In this document: positions 42,101 to 50,154 of the stretch, piece by piece | Position numbering within the stretch: position 1 is the stretch's first letter | Layout of the letters: each line of letters begins with the position of its first letter | Source: Diplonema papillatum | Taxonomy: Eukaryota > Euglenozoa > Diplonemea > Diplonemida > Diplonemidae | Reading direction: 5' to 3' | Assembly: GCA_030068145.1 (NCBI GenBank) | Contig: JAPJBO010000004.1 | Location: 434,001 to 498,000, forward strand | Length of the DNA: 64,000 nucleotides | The notes under the pieces: generated by a model | Database searches by the model: none | Seen by the model: the letters and a program-made list of their open reading frames with translations, nothing else | What the model was told of the DNA's origin: nothing | Made by a program: the position numbers and the translations under genes

Positions 42101-44585
42101 GGTGCCTGGGAGGAAGGTCCGTCTTCCCAGGATTTCCGGAGGCACCGTCTGCTTGGGTGGCAGCATCCGCGAGCTTCGCTTTGTGCGGCTCGGATCGGCG
42201 GTCCCGGTTTCGCGCGGCTGTGTTGGACGAGTCGTCGGTTTTTTGGTGCTTCGGTAGGTCTGTCTTCCCAGAGGTTTCAGTGCCTCCGTCTGCTTGGGTG
42301 GCCTCGGATCGGCGGTCCCGGTTTCGCGCGGCTGCGTTGGGCGAGTCGTCGGTTGTCTTCCCAGAGGTTTCAGTGCCTCCGTCTGCTTGGGTGGCGGCAT
42401 CCGCGAGCTTCGCTTTGCGAGATGCCTTGCACAGTTTCGAGCAGTCGCGCAGTGCGTCTGCCAGCGGCGCCGGCAGCGCACCCCCGCTGGGAGGGTCGAC
42501 CGGGGGGCTGCTGCCGCCGGCGGAAATGCGCACGCGTTCGGCAGCGAATCGGGCGAGGACCCCGGCGTTTTCGGCGCGCGCCGCGGCGGCCGCGTCCACG
42601 GCCGCCGCGTGCGCGCGGGCGACGTGCCGGGTGAGGGCGTGAACGCCGGCGAGGACGGCCTCTTGGGTCTGCTCGTGCCCGCCGACCTGAGAGGGCTCGC
42701 CGCATAGCGCGCGGAGCGGCGCCAGGGCGCGGGCGACGCCGGCGAGGAGATGCGCCTGCGAGCACGAAGCGTCGGTTCGGCACTTTTCCGCGCGCCGGGC
42801 AGCGTCCGCGGCCGCGGCCGCGTGCTTCTTCTGCTCGGCCGCCGCGTCTGCCAAGGCGTCGCCGAGGGCCCTGTTCTCGCTGAGAAGCGCCTTCGCCGCG
42901 TCTTCGGACTTTTCCTTCGCCTCTTCCTGCTCGCGCGCGATCTTCCGCAGGACGTTGATGCGGTGGCTTTTTTCCCGCTCCGCGCCACGGTGCTCAGACT
43001 CGGTCTTCCTCTCCGCCCGCGTGCGTTGGAGCTGCTCGAAAAGCTGGTCCCTTTCGCTGACTATCCTGTCGTACTCTTCGAACACGCGACGCACTTCGTC
43101 TTCTTTGGAGTCGAGCTCTGCGTGCAGCAGCCTGACGGAGCTTTGCTCGTTCGAGATTTGGTTTGCGAGCTCCTTCGACTCCTGCTCGAAGTTGTACTGT
43201 TCCAGTTCGACTTGCTGCTCGAGGCGCCTGACCTGTTTTTCGAGCCTCCGGCACTTCGCCCGCTCCTCCTTCAGCAGCTTCGCTGTCTTCTCGTCCTCGT
43301 GGCTCTTCGACCGGCCGCCCGGCTTCGCCTCGGCGGCGGCGAGCCGCGTCCGGAGTGACTCTACCTCTGACTCGGCGAGGATGCAGCGCTCCTCCAAAGC
43401 CTCGACCATCTTGCTCTCGTCCTTCTCCATCTTCCGGATCTTGCTCTGCAGCGAGTGGATCTTGGTCTTGAGCTCGGTCGCTATCTTGCCGGACTCCTCC
43501 TCTTTGTTGACCGTCGCGAGGTTGATGATGCACCGCGCCTTGGCGCTGTACCGCAGCGTGCTGAGCGTCTCGTGGTAGTGCAGCGTCGACGGCGAGATTG
43601 TCGCGATCATGAACGTTTTCGAGTTGCCGCCGAGGGAGTCGCTCAGAAGCCACGTCAGCGCCGATTCCCGGTACGGAGGCAGGGCGGGCTTGTGCTTTTC
43701 GCCGCGTTCGACGAGGCAGTCGATGACCCGCCCAAGGGTCGTGAGGGAGAGGTTGATGCTCCGGGCCTCCTCGAATCGCTCGCCCTGCACGCCGGACGAC
43801 AGCACCCGCTCGCTGCCGGCGAGGTCGACGAGGTTGACTTTGCTGCCCCTCACCTTTGTTTGGATGGTGTTTTCCACGACCTCACCGACCATCTCCAGCC
43901 GGGTCACCGTCAGCGTGAAAATCGCGTGCGACCGGCTCGAGCGGTCGTTCATGCTCGTGCTCGCGGTGCTCCGCTCCTGGTCGCCCCGCTTCAGCAGCTG
44001 GTACACACAGTGCACGTCGTTGACGGTGTGCTTCGAGAGCCCCTGGACGAACGGGCCGGTGACGGGGTGCTGCCGGACGCGGAGGACGGGCGTCTGCCGC
44101 GTGAGCAGGTCCTTGACCTTCTCGTTGTAGATCTCGTGGTACGCGGCGTCGACGCGAAACGACACCGACGGCTGCTCGGTCTGCTCCCTGTTGATCCTCT
44201 CGAACAACTCGGTGCACAGCCTCGGGATGATCCCCTTGTGCACGGGACACGCGACATCGCCCATCATGGTGTACGTCTTTCCACTGCCGGTTTGCCCGTA
44301 CGCAAACAAGCACGTGTTGTACCCTTGCCAGATACTGTCGACCATCTGCGGGCCGATGCACGCGTAAACGTGCTCCTGCCGGGCGGTCTCCAGCGAATCG
44401 GAGCCCTGCGGCAGACTCCAGAAGCAGTCGTCGAAGGAAAAGCTGTCCTTCTTCTTAAAGTCGCAGCTGGGGTCGAGGATCGTCGTCGTGGTGCCCGTCA
44501 TGCGGATCACCGGCCGAGCGGCCTCGCCTTCCTTCGCATTGAACGGCCGCACGCGCACCAGCACGCGGACGGCGGCGCCGGACAT
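36111..44585 (-). CDS. Giant kinesin with repeat-built coiled coil
   Basis: A single uninterrupted frame of 2824 residues from ATG 44585. The N-terminal ~365 residues are a kinesin motor: P-loop GQTGSGKT at 97-104, NDRSSRSH (switch I), NLVDLAGSE (switch II) and LLSDSLGGNSKT. The neck-side KARCIINLATVNKEE resembles kinesin-3 proteins, but no FHA or PH domain follows. A Pro/Ser-rich linker at about 42.5-41.5 kb contains tandem repeats with ATQADGGTETSGKT. The remaining ~1700 residues are coiled coil, including three distinct families of tandem 42-residue repeats (six heptads each), one 70-residue duplication and two 39-residue units. It should be an ATP-driven microtubule motor with a very long stalk. 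Lack of introns over 8.5 kb contrasts with neighbouring genes. Confidence 0.9.
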   Translation of the reverse strand: MSGAAVRVLVRVRPFNAKEGEAARPVIRMTGTTTTILDPSCDFKKKDSFSFDDCFWSLPQGSDSLETARQEHVYACIGPQMVDSIWQGYNTCLFAYGQTGSGKTYTMMGDVACPVHKGIIPRLCTELFERINREQTEQPSVSFRVDAAYHEIYNEKVKDLLTRQTPVLRVRQHPVTGPFVQGLSKHTVNDVHCVYQLLKRGDQERSTASTSMNDRSSRSHAIFTLTVTRLEMVGEVVENTIQTKVRGSKVNLVDLAGSERVLSSGVQGERFEEARSINLSLTTLGRVIDCLVERGEKHKPALPPYRESALTWLLSDSLGGNSKTFMIATISPSTLHYHETLSTLRYSAKARCIINLATVNKEEESGKIATELKTKIHSLQSKIRKMEKDESKMVEALEERCILAESEVESLRTRLAAAEAKPGGRSKSHEDEKTAKLLKEERAKCRRLEKQVRRLEQQVELEQYNFEQESKELANQISNEQSSVRLLHAELDSKEDEVRRVFEEYDRIVSERDQLFEQLQRTRAERKTESEHRGAEREKSHRINVLRKIAREQEEAKEKSEDAAKALLSENRALGDALADAAAEQKKHAAAAADAARRAEKCRTDASCSQAHLLAGVARALAPLRALCGEPSQVGGHEQTQEAVLAGVHALTRHVARAHAAAVDAAAAARAENAGVLARFAAERVRISAGGSSPPVDPPSGGALPAPLADALRDCSKLCKASRKAKLADAATQADGGTETSGKTTDDSPNAAARNRDRRSEATQADGGTETSGKTDLPKHQKTDDSSNTAARNRDRRSEPHKAKLADAATQADGASGNPGKTDLPPRHQNPDGSSNASAARLLDKARAENEELLERFAAERARIAAGGSPPRGPPGGGALPAALADALRDCAELRKSSRGRRSEPSEGADADSPRQKHAQDTKPVPSAENPRGPKGCRRGTNDASVLVTHRDPAIRGPEDHISTLRTASPPPPPPGKADASTQAGEANGTGGVLASSPLPPHSPPSGGKRVSFSDDAVGRTRGPGKKLRPPAFAAAEPASPTPGYPQPGVDLRRDLLRAKRQLADAELALGHAGKAAEHATKQAHAKEKQAKDSDRQRDAAALRDRDKAATGLAAAAAELQRLRAGERERAERHEKERADWKAAAEEGKAHAKTVAEQEAAVCGLKKQLFLAVARAEQADIRGIKLREKETELDTVRRRLAKRDADAASKAAEIQALQQSAASLEADRRAVVEAAAAGEARVRELAAEAEAARREAAEKAAELQGLQQSVRQDAGRQAALESDLSAARNAADSAECRAKSLGAELLAAREDASRSETRANELDCDLRAAQTAADSADCRARSLEADLSAAREDASRSEIRASGLESDLSAARDAADSAEARADSLEADLLAAREDAKRSEIRATSLEADLRTLRATAEARSRALKALQTELLEKQAEVSAAQAEAQAARKGAELLQAEGELGASRCQSLQSEIAKKQAEVSRLEAALTASCEEQEAKCRCLQSEILEKQAEVSRMEATVTARDASLSAATAACEEHAAKCRCLQSEIFERQTEVSRLEAVVSARDAALSTATASCEEHAAKCRCLQSEILERQMEVSRFEAELSTRDAVLSTACASSEEHAAKCQALEAEVSETRTEISRLEAAAAASQVQLEAALQEVEHLRAKSKADAASCRTLQTEILERHTEIVDLKAAAAVRDEALTASAASCEDQAAQHQALQAEISERRAEVTRLETAVSERDAALSAAAAACEDHAAKCKCLQTEIFEKQAEVSRMEAVVSARDASLGAATASCEEHAAKCRCLQSEILERQTEVSRLEAVVSARDAALSTATASCDEHAAKCRCLQSEILERQLEVSRLEAELTARDAALCTAAASGEEHAATCQSLQAAVAHLEAALSDRDAQLAAAEEAAASLGARHELSRKTAESRSQSLQAELTAKLAAVSALEAVVEDKDAGLARLEKDLAASSAAAAAALDRHAREASDQAVTSRALQTELFEKQRELAAARAACSSTQADLQAASSRVGELEEAVLRSAEREPVRAREVEELRAERALLEDAGEALKAELLEKQRELAAARASCSSMQADLQAASSRVGELEEAVLRSAEREPVRAREVEELRAERALLEDAGEALKADLRATSRREAKLHSEARVREHDFLIEKDAAADHLEELKMELRATRRREAKLHSEARVREHDFIVEQDATADHLDDLKTELRATRRREAKLHSATRAAAADAAEAGEWHTEALQQELASVVARLDASEEKSSAAGKLARGQLAEAESRLEDAKAEARAQRRLREKRGAAAACLEHDLHEARLHAAAAAVAACEEGEEQSRQLDAVTHQLEDAKAEARALQRTARKREATAAAAASEESEEQLRQLDAVTHQLEDAKAEARALQRTARKREATAAAAASEESKEQSRQLDAVTHQLEDAKAEARALQRTARKRAAAADEQQARLSEAFSRERAAAASLRAALSATEADLQHTADRLRSSAAEQTRLEQQIRDFDSLQRENAVLTESRDANTKLVGELTAQVSGWKAWWRGKEEELREAKGREEAREEMLGELKRAVEGREEDLKGLRRELDEKRKACDRASHSVLNLRKTFASEVYRERQLAKEQISALESQVRIWRDRTDILQAEAGGGPRAEPTGFLSSTETALDTSALPCDSSTASDALQPPPSPRLDADGPANPSPSRRASVASVASEPSAIDVPRAVPVVKKPVADSDEIIDLNRRLRDKVQQQTEVIEQLQHELLATSGFRKLNELFEEQACEIRRLAETSDGVAEKAAHARSALCDSEQQFVALDSFKQRISFEIEEKFAHLNKV
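37250..37620 (-). repeat. Kinesin repeat family 3: 126-bp units
   Basis: Three tandem in-frame copies encode units such as QLDAVTHQLEDAKAEARALQ followed by RTARKREATAAAAASEES. The DNA copies are almost identical, so the expansion is recent or kept uniform by gene conversion. Confidence 0.85.
38930..40170 (-). repeat. Kinesin repeat family 2: about nine 126-bp units
   Basis: About nine tandem in-frame units of 42 codons, typified by CRCLQSEILERQTEVSRLEA and VVSARDAALSTATASCEEHA. Some neighbours differ by only a few bases; the outer units are more diverged and one carries a short insertion. 42 residues equal six heptads, so gain or loss of a unit leaves the coiled-coil register intact. Confidence 0.9.
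40360..40740 (-). repeat. Kinesin repeat family 1: three 126-bp units
   Basis: Units of the type SLEADLLAAREDAKRSEIRA and RANELDCDLRAAQTAADSA recur with a 42-codon period. Same length as families 2 and 3 but unrelated in sequence. Confidence 0.85.
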
Positions 44586-47271
44586 CGCGGGAAGGTTCCG
44601 CACAGACAACTTGTTGTCCCTTCCCACCCACCTCCGCGCCTTGTTTTTCTGTTCCTTCCTGTCCCTGCTCACTCCTGCTGATTACGGTGGGGGGGCCTTT
44701 TGTAGAGTAAAAGTTCGCTTGAAAGTGGGTGGCCTTCATCAATCTGGGAAGATATCCTTTTGGTTACACGAGGTGGAGGGCACTGTCGCTCTTCAGCTGG
44801 CGGGTCAACAATCTCGATACGGGAGTTCTTCGTCAGGGAGCACTGCCAAACCTAACCCGTCGTTGACGCAGGCTTTCGCTGGGGAGTGCATCTCACGGCA
44901 ACGCCCGAGCATAGCAGCGAACGATCCGTGACTCATAATCCTGGACCGAACACTGTATACCCCGCGAGCGGGAGGGGGGCACCGTGAAAACAGGAGAAAC
45001 TGGTGCTGGGAAAAAAAAAAAGAAGTAAAAAACGACCCGTCCACCTTTCCCACACCGTTCGCTATGGAATGCTTGCCCCAGCCGGGCACTGCCCGTGCGA
45101 GAGCCTACGGCGTCTCCCAGCTGCCTGCGAGTGAATGCTGAGTTATGACACATAGAGGTGGATGCAATTCTTCCAGGCGAATAACTGCGTCAACGGGTAG
45201 TGTTTGCAAGTTCTCCCGACGAAGGACTCACGTATCGAAACTGTTGACCACAGGCCGGGCGCCAGCTAGCGACAGTGTCCTCCGATGGAAAACTGCGTTT
45301 CCGAGGCTGAGTAAAGACACAGCTTGGCGGCGGAGGGAGGGCTGGTGGCAATGCTACCTGCGAGCGAGTGACACACCGAGGTGCGCGGGCGCTATGAAGA
45401 GAAGCCCGATTCCGACGTTGCTAATCACAGGGGGCCGGCGCCAGCTAGTCCCTGACGAAATGTTGCAACACAGAAGCGGGCGCTGCCGATCGGCAGTATC
45501 ACCTCGAAAACAGCAGTGCGCCACAAGACAAGGCAAGCCACGCAGAGCGTAAGCAAGAAGACACAGTCCTGCACCGCACCGTGCTATTCGTAGGCTGACA
45601 CTAATCTTCTCAGACCAGCGGGCCGGCGTCTTATGACAAAAAGTACATAGATCGGGCGATACAGCAATGCACCTGTGAGGCTCGCACCGGTGATTTCTTT
45701 TTGTTTTGGCAATCGACGCCTTGCGAAGACACACAGCATCGCCAAGTTGCCCAGCACCTGATTGCAGGCAGCACACCTGATGACTACGACATCCTATCCT
45801 CGCGGGTGCGCAGTCTCGCCTACGACCGTGCATTCCTGCAAGCCGGACTTCACCATGTACTTACGTTCCTGAAGGCAGGGTTACCTGTCCCTGTCAACCA
45901 AAGGGGAGAGGGCGAAAAGGTCACGCAATATTTTGCACCCCGTCGTTCACTCGCACTCCTTTTTCTGTCCGGGAACACTTCTTTTTTCAAGAAGGCGGGA
46001 GAAACGGACTAGCAAAAAATACTCGAGGGGCCGCCGGGTGCTCGGTGCTTGTCTCGACAGACAGGCTAGATGGGGAGTCTGCTTCGAGAAGCAATACAAC
46101 CACAACGGGGTCTTTTCTTGTTGAACGAACAACCCTACGACACCGAACCACAACTTAGAGAGAGAGAGACGAGTTGGAGTGCAGGGACCATTCTCTCCGG
46201 GGAGTATCCGGTACCCCCTTTACTGTTCAGTACTACTACGGCGGGCGTAAGTCGTTGCGCCGTAGGGACTTAGATGTGCTTCATGGTTTGCAAAACTGGC
46301 GGCCATCCTCGCGCATTTTGTAGACCGTTTCTGCGTTTTCTTCACAAATGGTGCGGAATCAAAATGAAAAAGAAGCAGCCCAGCTGCGCTGGTCGAAACT
46401 CAACGTTACCACCTGGGGGGGAAAATGGTTCTTGGGGGGAGGGGCTGCATTCCTCGCGCGGAAATAAGACTCGTCACTCGCACAACCGCGGCTGATACAA
46501 AACCAATGTTGATGATGATGATGTGAAGAGAGAGTTGTTTTCGTTGAACGCACAGTGCCTGATCGTTTTTTACGTAAAGCTGAATTCAGGACGCAAGTGA
46601 AAACGCCACGGTTTGCGGCGACGAGCTTCTCATTTCCTCCAACATTTCATGTTTGGTAAAAAAGAAAATATTTCGGAAACACTTCGGGGGGAAATACTCG
46701 AGGGACTGCCTTGTGCTCATTTCGAAGGAGGCTAGAGGGGGAGAAACAATACAACTACAAAGTGGGTCTTTTTTGTTGAACGCTTACGCCAGCCACTCCT
46801 TGCTGAAAGCTTACGCCCATCACTAAACCCAGATTTACCTGTGTTTCGTGTGGGCTGCAGCACATTTACCTCCTTTCATCTATCGCAACAGGCAGCCTCC
46901 TCAAGCATTTCCTACAAAGCAGGTGCCTATACAAAAAAAAGAATATAACTGGGAAGCGGATCACTCCTTTTAAGGAGTTCTTATCATCTTCATGTTTTTC
47001 CTTTTCGCGTTGGGACACCGGGTAAGACGGGGTTTTCAGACTGTGTTCGTGTGTTAAGAAGCCGGTATTTTTGAGTCTCCGGTTGACCGTTAAGGCGGGG
47101 TGGGGAATGGAAGGACAGTAAAGAGGTTTTCTTCTTTTTTTTTTTTTTTTCCATCAAAAAACCCCAGAGAGGGCTCTGCAGCGGAAGCGGGTCGTTTTTC
47201 TCCTCGTTCGTCTTCTTTGTGAGACTGTTGCGTGACGACCCCTCCGTTTTTTTTGGTTTGGTCCCCCGGAT
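44586..47271. other. Intergenic upstream of the kinesin, repeats only
   Basis: A short family A piece (44701-44725) lies just upstream of the kinesin start. 45124-45500 contains two degenerate copies of a segment with GGGCGCCAGCTAG. Family B repeats lie at 46013-46135 (partial) and 46694-46942. Another family A core (GTCTCCGGTTGACCGTTAAG) is at 47070-47090, next to the 3' end of the first EF-hand gene. No gene recognised. Confidence 0.5.
46694..46942 (+). repeat. Family B dispersed repeat
   Basis: From AAATACTCGAGGGACTGCCT to ACAAAGCAGGTGCCTATAC, with an internal partial duplication of the ACGCTTACGCC.CCACT segment near 46780-46820. Confidence 0.7.
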
Positions 47272-48804
47272 TTAGTCGTCGTCGTCTTCGAGGTCGAGAC
47301 CCTTCCTCATCGCCCAGGCGACGAACTCGTCGAAGAGAATCTGGCCGCCGTTGTTGGTGTCGATTTCCTTGAACGTTGCCGACGGGTTGGTGACCTTCAC
47401 GCCCCACTTCTCGAGCAAAGGAACAGCCCTGGTGAACTCACCTTCGTCCACTCGACGGTCGTCGCCGGTGTCAATCAGCTCGAACATGTGCCACAATTCG
47501 AACATCTGGCGCATGGCGACCTGCGTTAGGAGAAATGTGAAACGGGGCTTTAGAGTGGAGATCCGGGGTTTTAAAGTCTACGGGTGACCATTGTCGTAAA
47601 GGTTCCTCATGTGAAAACGGGGCTTTAGTGTGGAGATCCGGGGTTTTAAAGTCTACGGGTGACCATTGTCGTAAAGGTTCCTCTACACGGCGAGGTCCAG
47701 CCTGGTGTGCCCGAGTCACACCCGAAAAGCGGGTGTGCTCCAACCAAAACGCGTGGGAATCCACACCCGAAAAGTGGGTGTGACACCCGCTTTTTTTACT
47801 TCCAGCTTCTGAGGCTGTAAGGTCCAGAACCCGCATGCCGCGCAGCATCTGAGAGGCGGCCAGCCGCGTTCTCACGGCTCGGAGCATCCCGGCAACAATA
47901 CCTTCCGCAACAACAACAAGACGTAACAGGAGAGGGACCCTTATACGGCCGGTTCGGCCACTTCGGTTGGGAGTCAATTTTCAAAATGCAGGCACGAAGT
48001 CTGCGGGAGGGGATAGACCTTCACGTGGCTGAGGTGGGGTAGGTGCCATTTTCAAAACGCAGACACTAATTCTGCGGGAGGATAGACCTTCACGTAGCTG
48101 AGGTGGGGTAGGTGCCATTTTCAAAACGCAGGCACTACTTCTGCGGGAGGATAGACCTTCACGTAGCTGAGGTGGGGTAGGTGCCATTTTCAAAACGCAG
48201 GCACTACTTCTGCGGGAGATAGACCTTCACGTAGCTGAGGTGGGGTAGGTGCCATTTTCAAAACTCACCTAAATACGGGAAACAGGTTGGGCCGGCGAGC
48301 ACGTTCGCCAGCTCCAGCACCCGCATGCCGCGCAGCATCATAGGAGGCAGCCAGTTCGCATCCCCCCGCGCCTAATTCGTTCTCTGCTTCAGCTACGCTC
48401 TCCGACACCCGCGGTCGGCCTTGGCGAATCCATTGCAGGATTTGCATGCCTACGAGAAGGGGCGGAGAGGTCCTATCAACTGCTTCAACGCATACCAAAA
48501 GGAGACGGAACTCCGCGCGAGTGACGTAGTCGTCGGAGTGCGGCGTGTGAGCAGGAGCCGTGTCCTTCACAGCGTTGAAGGCGCGGAGCATGCCCGGCTT
48601 GCAGTCGAACAGGTCGTCTGACTTGAGCACGTCGCGGACACCCTTGTCGACCTCGGCAAGGCTGAGGTACCCGTTGCCGTTCATGTCCATCGCGTTGAAG
48701 ATTTGCCTCCTGCGTTGCTTTTCAGCAGCGCTCTTCCCGCTGGGCAGCTTCGCTGACAGCTGCGCCCAGTCGATCTTCCGGTCTCCGCCGCGGAGGGTCG
48801 ACAT
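47272..48804 (-). CDS. Calflagin-like EF-hand protein, copy A
   Basis: Two exons (48496-48804 and 47272-47520) joined in phase 0 by GTATGC and ACGCAG give 185 residues. Canonical EF-hand loops: DMNGNGYLSLAE (40-51), DTGDDRRVDEGE (about 122-133) and DTNNGGQILFDE (about 157-168). A degenerate fourth lies near residues 81-95. Spacing and motifs such as FELWHMFELIDT and the acidic C-terminus (LDLEDDDD) resemble flagellar calcium-binding proteins (calflagins). The N-terminus (MSTLRGG) lacks the MGC acylation signal of trypanosome calflagins, so flagellar membrane anchoring is not supported. A calcium sensor is inferred. The paralogue at 50.2-51.7 kb has the same exon lengths. Confidence 0.85.
47540..47690. 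repeat. Tandem 66-bp family A cores next to a 3' splice site
   Basis: GGAGATCCGGGGTTTTAAAG through GTCGTAAAGGTTCCTC occurs twice in tandem. The first copy lies about 20 bp upstream (gene sense) of the acceptor of EF-hand copy A. It also resembles 6378-6435. Confidence 0.8.
47985..48262. repeat. 69-bp minisatellite in the intron of EF-hand copy A
   Basis: Four units with 68-69 bp spacing, each containing GGTGCCATTTTCAAAACGCA and GATAGACCTTCACGTAGCTG. The intron also holds two copies of CCCGCATGCCGCGCAGCATC (47837 and 48321), so it has grown by local duplication. Confidence 0.85.
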
Positions 48805-48959
48805 GTTTAAAGTCTTTTGTGGTACCGCTCTCTACCCTTTTCCCTTTCAGACGTTTCTCACTCTGCCACACAACTCACGCTGCCGCATGAGTTGTGACGA
48901 GTTCCACGGTTGACACTTCGTCGTCGACGAATGCCACACTCGACAACGCGAGCACTCTT

Positions 48960-49260
48960 CTCCGAAACCTGTGAACCTAGTCAGGCAGAATAGTCTGAGG
49001 GCTGGACTGTTCAACCCTTGCAGGAACGCTCGGTTTAGACCGTCGTGAGCCGTAAGATATTTTACCCTACTGACAGAGAGTGAGCCCATCGGGTCAGCGC
49101 AGTCCGGCCGCCATCTGGGGTAGTACGAGAGGAACTCCCGTTTCCAGTCCCTGGCTTAGACCTCGCTTTGCTACAAGCTGGGATCGCGTAAACTTCGTGT
49201 CGAGGTTTGGCACTTCAAGCAACTATGCTGTCGCAAAACGAAGGACTCGTTCCTACACGT
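48960..49260 (+). rRNA. Divergent cytosolic-type LSU (28S) rRNA segment, domains V-VI
   Basis: Three universally conserved LSU blocks occur in the right order and near the right spacing: GGACTGTTCAACCC (49003) with GGTTTAGACCGTCGTGAG (49032-49049); TTTACCCTACTGA (49061-49073); and the sarcin-ricin loop TAGTACGAGAGGAAC (49121-49135). The variants (GACC, TTTACCCTACTGA, GGAAC) are those of eukaryotic cytosolic, not bacterial or organellar, rRNA. Sequence between the blocks is unlike ordinary 28S. The loop is closed by a GGGG/TCCC stem, so pairing is kept although its bases have changed. No full rDNA surrounds it. It may be a gene for a fragmented or divergent rRNA, or an old pseudogene. It is on the strand opposite the protein genes. 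Confidence 0.65.
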
Positions 49261-49920
49261 TTCTTCAGACGCAGTAACCGGATCACATCGAGCCTATGCC
49301 CTGGCTCGTCGCTCTCGAGCTTGTGCCTAGGCTCGTAAGCTTCAAACAACCTGCGCTAAACGAAAATGTGAAATATGGAGGGCGTGTGCAGAGACGCACG
49401 AATCTGTACGTCGGGGATGAGATGGAAGGGCTATTGTACTAGGAACTATCGTGTGTGCGTTGTGCGTTTAAGAAAAGAAATGCAAACGAGGCGGGCCCGG
49501 GGAGGCGGCGCCAGGGGCGCCGAAATAACAAGAACGAGAGCGGGAAGGAATTTATGGGTGTTCGTTTTCTTTTTCGAACGAAAAACAAAGTTAAAAAAAA
49601 AAAAAAAGAGAACGAGGGGGGTGGGGGGGTTGGTTTCCGATCCGGGTAGTGGGGAATGGAGGGGGGCAGGAAAGAAACTTCCTGTCGCTCGACCACCATG
49701 GAAAACGAAAACATCGCGGCGTCTTTTTCTGGGGTTCTCGTTCTTTCAACGAGCACGCCGAATACGAATAAATAGCGGTAGTAGCAGTGCGCCGTTCTAG
49801 TCCGGGAGCAAGCCTCGAAGACGAAGCGATCTTCACCAGCAAATGGGCGCTGCAAGGCGGCCGCCTGGGCGGCGTCGATCAGCAGCAGTGACGCGTCGGC
49901 AGTAATTGTACGTCAGGCAT

Positions 49921-49947
49921 GGGGGGGGGGGGGGGGGGGGGGGGGGG
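49921..49947. repeat. Homopolymer of 27 G
   Basis: An uninterrupted G27 run downstream of EF-hand copy B. Its exact length may be affected by sequencing or assembly. Confidence 0.9.
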
Positions 49948-50154
49948 CTGCTCGCCTTGGGTCGCACTCTTTTGGAAGGGAAAAGAGAGTAATAGAAAGA
50001 CAAGAGCGGAGGAGAGAGCCCGGGTCAAGCCATCGTTGGAGTTCTTTTCTTTTCTTTGTTCCTTTTTGCTTTGTTTGGGGTGTGTATGTATGGGGGACGG
50101 GTGGGCGGGGTTGTATCTCGTGTACCGTGTTGGATACTCGAAGTTGGGGTCGTT

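Larger units (their letters stand above)
48805..50154. other. Spacer between the two EF-hand genes
   Basis: Holds the LSU rRNA-like segment at 48960-49260 and a run of 27 G residues at 49921-49947. The rest is purine-rich and has no supported gene. Confidence 0.6.

Noticed and set aside
47981-48193. Small minus-strand ORF with KMAPTPPQLREGLSSRR repeats
   Set aside because: It is the translation of the 69-bp intronic minisatellite, whose period happens to be a multiple of three.
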